In this document: one piece after another, positions 1 to 8,537 of the stretch
Layout: the number at the start of each line of letters is the position of its first letter
How positions within the stretch are numbered: the first letter of the stretch is position 1
Assembly (NCBI GenBank): GCA_031551755.1
Contig: JAVBNE010000069.1
Span: forward strand, 1-64,000
Direction of reading: 5' to 3'
Origin: JAVBMU01 sp031551755
GTDB lineage: Bacteria; Actinomycetota; Actinomycetes; Actinomycetales; Cellulomonadaceae
Length of the DNA: 64,000 bases
Program-made: the position numbers and the translations under genes
Notes under the pieces: generated by a model
What the model was told of the DNA's origin: nothing
Databases searched by the model: none
The model's input: only the letters and a program-made list of their open reading frames with translations

Positions 1-140
1 GGGTCGACTGGTACAACAACAGGCGCCTGCACGGCACGCTCGGGATGAACACCCCGGTCGAGTACGAGGACGCCCACTACGCTGCTCTCAACCAGCAGGC
101 TCAACCCGCATAGGAGCGGCACAGAACCCGGGGCGGTTCA
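1..140 (+). mobile_element. Right end of an IS3-family insertion sequence (partial)
   Basis: The first 113 bases encode the C-terminus of an IS3 OrfB transposase, and 27 bases later the sequence reads GAACCCGGGGCGGTTCA, ending in CA at 140. Read inward from that point it begins TGAACCGCCCCGGG. From memory this is the usual terminal inverted repeat start of many actinobacterial IS3 elements, so I place the element end at 140. The other end lies outside the window, so the repeat cannot be checked here. The element interrupts the T7SS-like gene on the opposite strand. Confidence 0.7.
3..113 (+). CDS. IS3-family transposase OrfB, C-terminal fragment
   Basis: Thirty-six codons and a TAG stop run in from the window edge, encoding WYNNRRLHGTLGMNTPVEYE followed by an Ala/Gln-rich tail. 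The WYN-x-RRLHGTLG-x-TP-x-EYE pattern is the end of the rve integrase core of IS3 OrfB proteins, where the residues follow the catalytic glutamate. OrfB carries the DDE catalytic domain and is normally made by a frameshift from OrfA. The catalytic residues are outside the window, so activity cannot be judged. It is not the same copy type as the IS3 element at 13961-15290, whose C-terminus differs (NPTDYEMINTTQVALAA). Confidence 0.85.
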   Translation, partial: VDWYNNRRLHGTLGMNTPVEYEDAHYAALNQQAQPA

Positions 141-820
141 GCCGCAGTAACCAGGGACGAGTCCCCCGACCACAACCCCGCCACAGCAAAGGCCATCGCA
201 CCGGGCGGAATACCCGTAAACCCACCCGCACCACTCACAGCCTGAACGAAAGACACACTACTCAACCGGTCAGCAGTCTCAACGTCCAAAGCCTCACGAC
301 GCTGCAACAACCCAGCCCAGCTCGCCTTCGCAACCTCAACATCCTGCACCGCTGAACACCACGACCCCCACCCGTCCGTGCCCGCCGGAACCACACCCAC
401 CGGTGGCAGATGCGCCCACGAATCAGAAACCAACTCCACCCGAGGCACCTGAGCACACACCGACTGCCTCGACCACCTCGCCCGTTCGAACGCCTCATCC
501 GCATCCGCACGAACCCTCACCGCCGAGAACCCCAAATCCTCAATCGTGGCCGCGTACATCTCCAAAATGTCAGCGATCTGCTCACACCCCTGAGCCGCCA
601 CACCGAACTTCGGACCCACCCCCACCAAGAACGACCGCAACCCGGCCGCGAACTCCCCCTCCAACACCTCCGCCGCCGCCAACGCCTTAGCAACCGCGAC
701 CTGACGCTCACCCATATGCTGGGCCCGCTCGCGGTACTCCAACGCCGCCGCCCGCACCGACGCCGGATCACCAGCCCCAGGGTCACCAAACAACAACGGG
801 CCATCAGGAAACCAGGCCAC
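101..820 (-). pseudogene. T7SS-associated (WXG100/EspC-like N-terminus) protein, truncated by IS3
   Basis: The reading frame gives 239 aa from a GTG at 820. The N-terminal 120 residues form a long Ala/Glu/Arg-rich amphipathic helical region (ALEYRERAQHMGERQVAVAKAL, split by Gly-rich turns) of the kind found at the N-terminus of type VII-secreted polymorphic toxins. No signal peptide or TM segment is seen. The last 13 codons or so lie inside the IS3 end (positions 101-140), so the native C-terminus, probably a toxin or other effector domain, is lost. The gene is one base downstream of the small EspC-like gene at 822-1088 and probably shares its mRNA. The T7SS assignment is inference from architecture and pairing; no toxin motif remains. 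Confidence 0.55.
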
Positions 821-821
821 C

Positions 822-1088
822 TCAACGACGCCCTTCTACCCGCCCGGCAAGCACACCATCAACCTCGTCGAACGACTCCCCCGACGCCGCCACCACCACC
901 CGCTTATCAGCGACCGCCCCCACCAAGCCATCCGTAGCCGCACGCACCAACACACTCACCTGCCCAAAAGCCCCACCCACCAAATCAGCACCAAAATCCG
1001 GTGGAGCCACACACACCCCCGGAGGAGCGGAATCAGCCATGTGGGCAAGAACCGCCCCCAACGCATCCTCATCGACACGCAAATCCAC
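822..1088 (-). CDS. Small ESX/EspC-like type VII secretion target protein
   Basis: An 88-aa protein starting with GTG at 1088, chosen because GGGAGG sits 7-8 bases upstream; a TTG at 1103 would lie on top of that ribosome site. The sequence begins VDLRVDEDALGAVLAHM and is a single Ala/Val/Gly-rich helical hairpin with no Cys-rich, TM or signal segment. Length and pattern resemble EspC/WXG100-type small secretion partners (about 90-110 aa), which are usually encoded directly upstream of a larger LXG- or EspC-like effector. The neighbour at 101-820, one base away, fits that role. A clear WxG motif is absent, so EspC-type (PF10824-like) is the better guess than classic EsxA. Function is inferred. 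Confidence 0.5.
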   Translation of the reverse strand: MDLRVDEDALGAVLAHMADSAPPGVCVAPPDFGADLVGGAFGQVSVLVRAATDGLVGAVADKRVVVAASGESFDEVDGVLAGRVEGRR

Positions 1089-1304
1089 CCTGACGCCTCC
1101 CAATCATCTGAACGCATCCGAAAACGACCAACCGCCCGATCAGTGCGCGCCAGACACACTACCCCACCCCACACCAACCCCGTCAACACATCCACCCAGG
1201 CCAGGACCCTAAGCGACGCAACAATGCAACACCACAGAACCGTCAGCCGGGGAACCGCAACGTTCGCCGACTCCGCCAGGAGCAGAAGTGCATCAGGGCG
1301 AACA

Positions 1305-1336
1305 CGTGGAGACCGACCACATGATCGGTCTCCACG
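1305..1336. terminator. 12-bp perfect inverted repeat between T7SS pair and PBP
   Basis: CGTGGAGACCGA and TCGGTCTCCACG are exact reverse complements separated by the 8-base loop CCACATGA. No U-run follows on either strand. It lies in the otherwise empty 1089-1402 interval, downstream of the PBP (1403-3718, minus strand) and upstream of the small T7SS gene. It could be a hairpin terminator for the PBP transcript or a palindromic operator of the T7SS pair. Nothing else is recognisable in the interval. Confidence 0.45.
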
Positions 1337-1402
1337 ACAAAAGTGTGCGACGCCGAACCCGCCGTCAGCTCGGCTACGGACCCTGGGGCGGGTGAGGAGC
1401 GG

Positions 1403-3718
1403 TTACGGACCCCCGGCCGGGTCGGGGCCCTTCGAAACGACCACAGACACCGCAGTTCCCTTGGGCACCTTGGCGCCGCTGGGAAGCACCCGGATCACGG
1501 TGCCGGCCGGTATATCGGCCGAGAACTCCTCGGTCACCTGGGCTTGGAGCCCCAGCGCAACCAGTGCCGCCACGGCATCGCCCTGCCCCTGACCGGCCAA
1601 GTCACCTGGCACGACCACTGTCGTCTCCACGGGCACCGTGGGTTTCGGGCTCTGTGGTGTCTTAGAGGGCGTGGGGGTGGTGGGCGTTGCCGACGGGGTG
1701 GTGGGCGCATAGGTAGGGGCCGGCATCTTGAAGGCCGGGAACTGCTCGACCGGTTGGCCCTCGAGCGCCGTCTTCATGTAAGTCGTCCAGGCATGAACCG
1801 GCCATTTGCCACCGGTCATGGACCGTTCCCTGGCCCACTCACCGAACGGGGTGATCGATTCTTGTTCCCCCTTCGGCCCGGATTGGTACAGGCCGACGAC
1901 GGTCGCAAGTTGCGGTGTGTACCCCGCAAACCAAGCTGATTTGTTGTCGTTGGATGTACCGGTCTTACCGGCAGCCGGCCTATCGAGGTCGCGGGCCGGC
2001 TTACCGGAACCCTTCTCGACGACCTGGGTCATGGCGTAGGTCGCGCCGGCCATGACGTCCGACTTGAAGACCTGCACCCGGGGGGAATTCGCGCGGTAAC
2101 GCAATCCGTCAACGTCGGTGACTTCCGCAACGATATGCGGCGTGCTCCGGTATCCCTGCGCCGCGAAGGTCGCATAAGCATTGGCCAGCTCGGTGGCATG
2201 CACCGTAGTGGTACCGAGCACGTTGGCATCGTTGTCACCCACTTGCGTCACGATGCCTGCCCGCTGGGCTACATCAGCCGTCTTCTCCGGGCCGATCTCC
2301 TGGTTGAGCTGTGCGTACACAGTGTTCACGGAGTCCTGGGTCGCGCGCACCAGGTTGATTTGCCCGAAGTTGCCGTTGTCGAAGTTGGTGACCCGCCATT
2401 TACCGATCCGCAGGTTATTGGCCCCATTGAATGTCTGGTCGAGTCGGATGCCGCTCTCCAAGGCTCCGATCAGGGTGAACGGCTTGAAGGTCGAGCCACC
2501 CTGGGCCGCACCCTTGGTCGCGGTGTTGTACTGATCCGTGAGGAAATCGGCACCACCGTAGAGCGCCTTGATGGAACCGTCGTCCGGGTCGATCGACACC
2601 AAAGTGCTCCGCAGGTTCGGCGATGCCGCACCCTTGCCCTCATGCGGAATCGACTTCATGGTCTCGACGGCCGCGGCCTGCATCTTGGGGTCGATCGTGG
2701 TCTTGATCGTCAGCCCGCCGGTGTCAAGTTTCTCTTCGGTCAGCCCCGTGTTGTTCTTCGGGTCGGTCAGCTCGTCCCGCACCATCTGAATGAGGTAACC
2801 AGTGGTACCTGCCATACGGTCCGACTTCACATACGGCTTGACCTCGGGGAAGACGGCCGCCTTGCGTTCGGCGGCGGTGATATATCCGTCCTCGGCCATG
2901 AAGTTGAGCGTGCGGGTCCACCGGTCATTGGCCATGTCCGGGTTATTCGCCGGGTCGTAGCGCGTCGGGCTCGGGATGATGCCGGCGAGCAACGCGGCCT
3001 CGGAGTACGTCAGGTCCTTCGCGGACTTACCGAAGTACACCTTGGATGCCGCTTCGATGCCGTACGCGCCGCGCCCGAAGAAGATGGTATTGAGGTAATC
3101 GCCCAGGATAGTCTCCTTATCCTTCTCCTGGGTGATCTTGAGGGCGAGGATCGCCTCTCTGAATTTGCCTGAGTAGGACGTGGTGGTGTTGGTGTAGTAC
3201 CGCTCCACGTACTGCTGGGTCAGCGTGGAGGCACCCTGACGGTCGTTGCCCTTCAGGTTGTTGACCAGGGCGCGGGCCATCCCCTTGGGATCAACGCCCT
3301 GATTCGTCCAGAAGGTCCGGTCCTCAGAAGCAACGACTGCGTTGCCCACGTACTCCGGCAGGTCCTTGAAGACGATGATCTCGCGGTTCTCCACCGCGAA
3401 GGTGGTCATGACGGAACCGTCAGCCCACAGCACCTTGGTGGTCTGATTCTTGGCTCCGGGCAACTCGTCCGGAACGCCGGTGGTGTAGTACGCGGCCGCG
3501 ACGACTCCGGTGGTCAGCCCGATGCCCAGCAGGAACGTGCCGACGACGACGCGCCACGACGGCAGCCAGCGCCGGAAGCTGCGCACATGCGATCGTGGGT
3601 AGTTGAAGAACCGGCGCCGCCGCCCGGCCGAAGCCGTCGTGCGCCGTGTCCTCTTCCTCGATCTCGCCACGCCTGAAGCCTTCCTGTTGGCGTCCTGTCT
3701 CGGTCGAGCCTCCCACAT
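1403..3718 (-). CDS. Bifunctional penicillin-binding protein (GT51 transglycosylase / transpeptidase) with PASTA domain
   Basis: Class A PBP that polymerises lipid II glycan strands and cross-links the stem peptides at the outer face of the membrane. Visible parts (771-aa numbering): basic cytoplasmic N-terminus, TM around 55-77 (VVVGTFLLGIGLTTGVVAAA), GT51 domain from about 120 with EDRTFW, GASTLTQQYV and LNTIFFGRGAYGIEAAS, then a transpeptidase domain with STFK near 408, SVN, and KTGTSND near 583. A Thr/Pro linker follows, and then one PASTA domain at the C-terminus (VPKGTAVSVVV). The start is uncertain: an ATG at 3718 gives the usual basic tail, but the frame is open to 3826. Divergent from padR. 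It resembles PonA-type actinobacterial PBPs. Confidence 0.93.
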   Translation of the reverse strand: MWEARPRQDANRKASGVARSRKRTRRTTASAGRRRRFFNYPRSHVRSFRRWLPSWRVVVGTFLLGIGLTTGVVAAAYYTTGVPDELPGAKNQTTKVLWADGSVMTTFAVENREIIVFKDLPEYVGNAVVASEDRTFWTNQGVDPKGMARALVNNLKGNDRQGASTLTQQYVERYYTNTTTSYSGKFREAILALKITQEKDKETILGDYLNTIFFGRGAYGIEAASKVYFGKSAKDLTYSEAALLAGIIPSPTRYDPANNPDMANDRWTRTLNFMAEDGYITAAERKAAVFPEVKPYVKSDRMAGTTGYLIQMVRDELTDPKNNTGLTEEKLDTGGLTIKTTIDPKMQAAAVETMKSIPHEGKGAASPNLRSTLVSIDPDDGSIKALYGGADFLTDQYNTATKGAAQGGSTFKPFTLIGALESGIRLDQTFNGANNLRIGKWRVTNFDNGNFGQINLVRATQDSVNTVYAQLNQEIGPEKTADVAQRAGIVTQVGDNDANVLGTTTVHATELANAYATFAAQGYRSTPHIVAEVTDVDGLRYRANSPRVQVFKSDVMAGATYAMTQVVEKGSGKPARDLDRPAAGKTGTSNDNKSAWFAGYTPQLATVVGLYQSGPKGEQESITPFGEWARERSMTGGKWPVHAWTTYMKTALEGQPVEQFPAFKMPAPTYAPTTPSATPTTPTPSKTPQSPKPTVPVETTVVVPGDLAGQGQGDAVAALVALGLQAQVTEEFSADIPAGTVIRVLPSGAKVPKGTAVSVVVSKGPDPAGGP

Positions 3719-3928
3719 GTTGGTAGTGGTACGGGGGAGCAGGTGCACCAAGAGGCCCACCGGCACCATTGGGAGACAACCAAACTCTAGGCGCTGCCTG
3801 GAAGAGGGCAAGGACGCCAAGGTCACTATGGGGAACCCTCGCCACGTTCCTCCGCACGCTCCCCCTTACCTTCACAACTGGCGTCCTGGCCGCCATCTTG
3901 CGCGATCCATGGTGGGCAACTTAGTCTT

Positions 3929-3951
3929 CGATGTATCGAGTCGATACATCG
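3929..3951. promoter_or_regulatory. Palindromic PadR-type operator
   Basis: CGATGTATCGA-G-TCGATACATCG is a perfect 11-bp inverted repeat around one central base, 31 bases upstream of the padR GTG at 3982 and in the divergent interval with the PBP gene. PadR-family repressors bind ATGT-N(8-11)-ACAT type palindromes, and this site has ATGT...ACAT as its outer arms. It is the likely autoregulatory operator for the padR-ino1 unit; binding is inferred. Confidence 0.7.
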
Positions 3952-3981
3952 ACTCGATTTCCATGTCGAGGAGGTGAGACC

Positions 3982-4638
3982 GTGCGAAGCAAAACCAGTG
4001 TCCTGGAGACCGCGATCCTCGGTCTCCTGAACTCCTCACCTCTGCACGGGTATGAGTTGCGCAAGCATCTCAACGTCTTGCTCGGATCCTTCCGCGCCCT
4101 GTCCTACGGGTCGCTGTATCCAGCACTGAAGACGATGGTGGCCAACGGGCTCATCACCGCCGCGCCATCCCAGGCGCCCACAGGCACACTGCCCCCACTG
4201 TCGGGCAAGCGGTCACGCATCGTTTACGAGCTGACCGCCGACGGCAAGGAGCATCTACAGACCGTTCTCGCGTCCTCGGGTCCTTCGGCCTGGGAGGACG
4301 AGAGCTTCGACGTCCGGTTCGCACTCTTCGCGCAGACCGACGCCGAGACACGCATCCGCATCCTCGAAGGTCGGCGTATCCGGCTGACCGAGCGGTTGGA
4401 AGCGTTCAAAGAGTCCTCGGCTCGCACTCGCGAGCGGTTCGATGAATACACCATCGAACTGCAGCGCCACGGACTCGAGCAGGTCGAGCGCGAGGTGCGC
4501 TGGCTCGACGGACTGATCACCACCGAGCACGACCGCCGTCGTGCCCGTCCCAGCAGCACCACGCTTCCGAGCGAACTCCCCGAGAAAACCGCCGACGACG
4601 CCCCGCGTCCCGGCACCGAGAACAAGGAGCGAGGATGA
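3982..4638 (+). CDS. PadR family transcriptional regulator
   Basis: A 218-aa DNA-binding regulator. The GTG at 3982 is chosen because GAGGAGGTGAG lies 5-10 bases before it; an in-frame ATG at 3931 lies within the palindromic operator and has no ribosome site. Residues 5-90 form the PadR winged helix (ETAILGLLNSSPLHGYELRK, then SYGSLYPALKTMVANGLI, and a wing with ELTADGKEHL). Residues 110-190 are a charged helical Vir-C-like dimerisation domain, followed by a disordered Pro/Thr tail. Its stop overlaps the ino1 start (ATGA), so repressor and inositol synthase are translationally coupled. Regulation of inositol synthesis is inferred from the context; the same pairing is known in other actinomycetes. 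Confidence 0.9.
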   Translation: MRSKTSVLETAILGLLNSSPLHGYELRKHLNVLLGSFRALSYGSLYPALKTMVANGLITAAPSQAPTGTLPPLSGKRSRIVYELTADGKEHLQTVLASSGPSAWEDESFDVRFALFAQTDAETRIRILEGRRIRLTERLEAFKESSARTRERFDEYTIELQRHGLEQVEREVRWLDGLITTEHDRRRARPSSTTLPSELPEKTADDAPRPGTENKERG

Positions 4639-5726
4639 CCTCCATCCGCGTTGCGATCGTAGGCGTAGGCAACTGCGCATCGTCCCTCGTGCAGGGTGTG
4701 CAGTACTACCGCGATGCCGACCCCGAGGGCACCGTCCCGGGCCTCATGCATGTGCAGTTCGGCGACTACCACGTCTCCGACCTCAACTTCGTCGCGGCAT
4801 TCGACGTCGACGCGAAGAAGGTCGGCTTCGACCTCTCCGAGGCCATCAACGCCTCGGAGAACAACACCATCAAGATCGCGGACGTCCCGCCGACCGGCGT
4901 GACCGTCCAGCGTGGACCGACTCTGGATGGACTGGGCGAGTACTACTCGGCCACCATCGACGAGTCCGATGCCGAGGCTGTCGACGTGGTCGCCGCCCTA
5001 CGCGAGGCGAAGGTCGACGTCCTGGTCTGCTACCTGCCCGTGGGCTCCGAGAGCGCCGCCAAGTTCTACGCCCAGTGCGCCATTGACGCCGGGGTGGCGT
5101 TCGTGAACGCGCTGCCGGTGTTCATCGCATCCGACCCGGAGTGGGCCGCGAAGTTCGAGGCGGCCGGGGTGCCGATCGTCGGCGACGACATCAAGTCGCA
5201 GGTCGGCGCAACGATCACCCACCGGGTGCTCGCGCGGCTCTTTGAGGACCGGGGAGTCATCCTCGACCGCACCTATCAGCTCAACGTCGGCGGCAACATG
5301 GACTTCAAGAACATGTTGCAGCGCACCCGCCTGGAGTCCAAGAAGATCTCCAAGACGCAGGCTGTCACCTCGAACCTCGACGGCCCCCTCGGTGGCAAGA
5401 CCGAGGACCGGAACGTGCACATCGGCCCGTCGGACTACGTCGCCTGGCTGGACGACCGCAAGTGGGCCTATGTCCGGCTCGAAGGTCGCGCCTTCGGTGA
5501 GGTGCCCCTGAACCTGGAGTACAAGCTCGAGGTCTGGGACTCCCCCACCTCGGCCGGCATCATCATCGACGCAGTACGCGCGGCGAAGATCGCCAAGGAC
5601 CGCGGCATCGGCGGCCCGATCTTGTCCGCGTCGACGTACTTCATGAAGTCCCCGCCCGTCCAGATGGAGGACACGAAGGGCCGGGCACAGCTGGAGGCCT
5701 TCATCGCCGGCGAAGCCGAGCGTTGA
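4635..5726 (+). CDS. ino1: Inositol-3-phosphate synthase
   Basis: Converts glucose 6-phosphate to 1L-myo-inositol 1-phosphate in an NAD-dependent reaction in the cytosol, the first step toward phosphatidylinositol and mycothiol. It is 363 aa, the usual length of the short actinobacterial form. Seen: N-terminal Rossmann motif VAIVGVGNCASSLVQG (residues 6-21), NVGGNMDFKNM near 217, and SKKISKTQAV with the catalytic lysine region near 235-245. A C-terminal HIGPSDYVAWLDDRKWAYV block also belongs to this family. The ATG overlaps the padR stop by four bases, and gaGCGAGGATG provides the ribosome site. The last codons are included in the duplicated 66-bp segment that follows. Identification is firm. 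Confidence 0.96.
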   Translation: MTSIRVAIVGVGNCASSLVQGVQYYRDADPEGTVPGLMHVQFGDYHVSDLNFVAAFDVDAKKVGFDLSEAINASENNTIKIADVPPTGVTVQRGPTLDGLGEYYSATIDESDAEAVDVVAALREAKVDVLVCYLPVGSESAAKFYAQCAIDAGVAFVNALPVFIASDPEWAAKFEAAGVPIVGDDIKSQVGATITHRVLARLFEDRGVILDRTYQLNVGGNMDFKNMLQRTRLESKKISKTQAVTSNLDGPLGGKTEDRNVHIGPSDYVAWLDDRKWAYVRLEGRAFGEVPLNLEYKLEVWDSPTSAGIIIDAVRAAKIAKDRGIGGPILSASTYFMKSPPVQMEDTKGRAQLEAFIAGEAER

Positions 5727-5865
5727 TCCGTAGTCGGTCGTAGCTGAGGGCCGCCAGGCACTCGGCGCAGGCCGACGCAGGATCGAAGCGACCACGAGCG
5801 CCGAGCGTTGATCCGTAGTCGGTCGTAGCTGAGGGCCGCCAGGCACTCGGCGCAGGCCGACGCAG
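5715..5865 (+). repeat. Two 66-bp direct repeats covering the 3' end of ino1
   Basis: The segment from GCCGAGCGTTGATCC to GCCGACGCAG at 5715-5780 recurs without visible change at 5800-5865, giving an 85-bp period with a 19-bp spacer (GATCGAAGCGACCACGAGC). The first copy contains the last four ino1 codons and the TGA. The second copy repeats them outside any gene. It looks like a recent tandem duplication that left the gene intact, placed just before the terminator. Confidence 0.9.
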
Positions 5866-5870
5866 CCCAC

Positions 5871-5911
5871 GGACCGCGGGGGTAGGACGTGAAGTCCTAC
5901 CCCCGCGGTCC
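5871..5911 (+). terminator. Strong intrinsic terminator of padR-ino1
   Basis: An 18-bp perfect GC-rich stem (GGACCGCGGGGGTAGGAC with its exact complement) with a GTGAA loop is followed by GCGTTTGTGTTG. It closes the padR-ino1 unit 26 bases before the next start codon and is the strongest hairpin I noticed in the window. Confidence 0.85.
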
Positions 5912-5936
5912 GCGTTTGTGTTGCTGACGCGGTCGG

Positions 5937-7643
5937 ATGCCGCCGAACAGAATGGAACCCATGCTCGAAAGCCTGCCGAGGATCGCGCAGACCACACTGA
6001 CGGAACATGCTCGCCAGGTCGCGGTCCGCTCGGTCGCCTCCCGGATCGTGCTCGCGTTGGCGATCATGGGACTGTTCGTCGGGGTGGTTCGCACCCATCG
6101 CTTCGACTCGGTTGCGAAGGTCTTTCCGAGCCTGCTGCCCAGCACGTCGAGCGTGGGACTGATCGTCGTCTCGCTCGCGCTACTCATCACCTCGCGGGGT
6201 TTGCGGCGGGGCAGCCGCCTCGCCTGGGTCGTCACCCTCGCCGCGCTGCTGGTCTCGGTGGTTCTGCATGCAGCACAGGGGCTTCCGGTGTTTGGTTCCC
6301 TCGTGGTCACCCTCGGCGCTGGCTGGCTCGTCGCCCAAGGACGCTGCTTTCCAGTGCTGCCGACCCAGTGGGCAGCGCGTGCGGCCAAAACGGTAGGCAT
6401 CGTGTTGGCGGTGGCCATCGTCACACTCGCGCTGGTGGCCGCCTACTATCTGGCCACTGGTGAGTTCGACGCGCAGAAGGTCTCCACCGCCGACCGTTGG
6501 CTGCATCGACCGCTCTTGCGTGACCTGATCCCGGTCTTCTTCTTGGCGTTGCTGTGGTCGCTTGTCGCACCGCACCGGCCTCGGCACCTCCTGCCCGGTG
6601 AGCATACGACTGAACGGGAACGCGCCCGGGGGGTCGTGGCCCAGTGGGGTACGGGCTCGTTGGACTACTTCGCGCTCCGCGACGACAAGGACTGGTTCTT
6701 CGTCGGCAACTCCGTGGTGGCCCATTCGGTTCGTAGCGGCGTGTGTCTGGTTTCTCCAGATCCCATTGGCCCACCGGAGGAGAGGGCCGCCACCTGGGCC
6801 GAGTTCTTGGATCACGCGACTGGATTCGGTTGGTCGGTGGCCGTGGTCGGGGCTGCTGAGAGTTGGTTACCGGTCTATGAGGCAAGTGGGCTGCGGTCGG
6901 TTTACCTGGGCGACGAGGCAGTGGTGAATTGCACCGATTTCACCTTGGTGGGCGGCGAACACAAGTCCTTACGGCAAGCGGTCAACCGCGTTGAACGCGC
7001 CGGGTACACCACCGAGTTCCATGACCCCCGCTACCTCGACCCCGACCTTGCCGCCCAGGTGCTCGCCATCGCCGAGGAGTCCCGGCACGGTGAGAGTGAA
7101 CGCGGGTTCTCGATGACGTTGTCGCGCCTGCTGGACCCGCATGACGACCGCCTGATCCTTGCCGTGACCCGCAATGCCGAAGGCCGGGTGGACGCTTACT
7201 GCCAATGGACTCCGGCGGCGGAGATCGACGGCTTGTCCCTCGACGTCATGCGTCGGCGGATCACCGGCGAGAACCTTCCCAATGGGCTTCTCGATGCGAC
7301 CGTCGTGGCAACGATTCGTGAGGTTGCTCAACGTGGCATGTCCGGGCTGGCTTTGAACTTCGCCGTGATGCGGCAGGTGCTCGACAATGAACGGCCTACC
7401 CGGTTCGAGAGCTTGACGAGGCCGATCCTGAACCGGCTGTCGCAGAGCACTCAGATGGCAACTCTCGGCGCCTTCAACGAGAAGTTCAAACCACGCTGGC
7501 AGCCGCGCTACCTGCTACTCGACTCGGCCGAGTATGTGGCAACACAGGCGCTCGTCGTCGCCGACGCCGAAGGCGTGACCGAGATCCCGGTGATCGGGCG
7601 CTACCTTGGAACGAACCGCCAAAGCGGACGCAGCGAGGCATAG
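5937..7643 (+). CDS. MprF-like DUF2156 membrane protein (phosphatidylglycerol lysyltransferase-type)
   Basis: A 568-aa protein with several TM helices in the first 210 residues (for example IVLALAIMGLFVGVV, VGLIVVSLALLITS, IVLAVAIVTLALVAAYYLA, IPVFFLALLWSLVA). A soluble DUF2156/GNAT-like C-terminal domain follows from about 225 (LDYFALRDDKDWFFVGNSVVAH, SPDPIGPPEE, LRQAVNRVERAG, LNFAVMR). That order is found in bacterial MprF/LysX-type aminoacyl-phosphatidylglycerol synthases, which move lysine or alanine from tRNA to membrane lipids. Here the membrane part is short, so flippase ability is doubtful. Start: ATG 5937, with another at 5952; no strong ribosome site decides. It follows the ino1 terminator. 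Substrate is unknown. Confidence 0.8.
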   Translation: MPPNRMEPMLESLPRIAQTTLTEHARQVAVRSVASRIVLALAIMGLFVGVVRTHRFDSVAKVFPSLLPSTSSVGLIVVSLALLITSRGLRRGSRLAWVVTLAALLVSVVLHAAQGLPVFGSLVVTLGAGWLVAQGRCFPVLPTQWAARAAKTVGIVLAVAIVTLALVAAYYLATGEFDAQKVSTADRWLHRPLLRDLIPVFFLALLWSLVAPHRPRHLLPGEHTTERERARGVVAQWGTGSLDYFALRDDKDWFFVGNSVVAHSVRSGVCLVSPDPIGPPEERAATWAEFLDHATGFGWSVAVVGAAESWLPVYEASGLRSVYLGDEAVVNCTDFTLVGGEHKSLRQAVNRVERAGYTTEFHDPRYLDPDLAAQVLAIAEESRHGESERGFSMTLSRLLDPHDDRLILAVTRNAEGRVDAYCQWTPAAEIDGLSLDVMRRRITGENLPNGLLDATVVATIREVAQRGMSGLALNFAVMRQVLDNERPTRFESLTRPILNRLSQSTQMATLGAFNEKFKPRWQPRYLLLDSAEYVATQALVVADAEGVTEIPVIGRYLGTNRQSGRSEA

Positions 7644-7685
7644 GCCCCTGCCCGTCAGCCCTCCACGCCCACTATCGGAGTTCGC

Positions 7686-8537
7686 ATGATCGTCGCCTTG
7701 ATCGCCGCCATCGCCGCCTGTCTCGCCTATGGCATCGCGTCGATCCTCCAAGCCGTCGCCACCAAGCGTGCCACCGGCCTCGCAGTGGTGCGCCAACCGT
7801 TGGCTCTGACCGGCCTGGTGCTGGACGGTGTGGCCTGGCTCCTCTCGCTGGTCGCCCTCGAACGGCTGCCACTGTTCGTCGTCCAACCGATCCTGGCGAG
7901 TGCTTTGGTCGTCGTGGTGCTGCTCGCGTGGCCGGTGCTGGGGACGCGGCCCCGTCCGCGGGATCTGGTAGCAGTCGCCATCGTGACCGTGTCGTTGACC
8001 GTACTGGCCCTGGCCGGCGGCGATCAGCCGGCGCAGGAACCGCCGTCGTGGTTGACGCCCGCGCTGCTGGTGGCCACGGGCCTGCTGGTTGCGGGCGGGG
8101 TCGCGGCATATCGAACGAGTCCCGCGTGGGTACTCGCCGCCTTCGGCGGTCTCGGCTACTCCGGAGCAGCGATCGGCGCTCGGGCGGCCGACCGTTCGGG
8201 CAATTTAATCGACACGATCACCCAGCCGTTGGCGGTGGTGGTCGTCGTCTGCGGTCTCACGGGGATCATTTGCTACCTGCGAGGACTCGAACGGGGCCAC
8301 GTCGGGCCGGCCACAGCCATCCTCTCGGTCCTTGAGGTGATTATTCCGGGGGCAGTCGGCATCGCAGTGCTGGGTGACACCATTCAGGCAGGCTGGGCGA
8401 TCCCAGCGGTCGTCGCGGTGGTCGCGGCCCTGGGGGGCTGCCTGGCGCTGGCTGCGAGTCCCGCCAATGCGGCCGCGGAGGGCGGGCCGGTGGCAGAAAG
8501 CAGCCCGGTTGAGTTGGAACGACCGCCCCGGAGCTGA
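7686..8537 (+). CDS. DMT/EamA-like multispan transporter
   Basis: A 283-aa hydrophobic protein with about nine to ten predicted TM helices, beginning MIVALIAAIAACLAYGIASI and including LPLFVVQPILASALVVVVLLAW, LVAVAIVTVSLTVLALAG and WAIPAVVAVVAALGGCLALAA. The repeat of a short helix pair with VQPIL/TAILSVLEVIIPG motifs is typical of the drug/metabolite transporter superfamily, as in the actinobacterial DMT proteins often annotated as integral membrane proteins. ATG at 7686 follows TCGGAGTTCGC. It is 42 bases downstream of the MprF-like gene and probably cotranscribed. The substrate is unknown. Confidence 0.75.
   Translation: MIVALIAAIAACLAYGIASILQAVATKRATGLAVVRQPLALTGLVLDGVAWLLSLVALERLPLFVVQPILASALVVVVLLAWPVLGTRPRPRDLVAVAIVTVSLTVLALAGGDQPAQEPPSWLTPALLVATGLLVAGGVAAYRTSPAWVLAAFGGLGYSGAAIGARAADRSGNLIDTITQPLAVVVVVCGLTGIICYLRGLERGHVGPATAILSVLEVIIPGAVGIAVLGDTIQAGWAIPAVVAVVAALGGCLALAASPANAAAEGGPVAESSPVELERPPRS

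Noticed and set aside
2135..3172. 345-codon plus-strand frame inside the PBP gene
   Set aside because: Shadow of the PBP; no domain or ribosome site.
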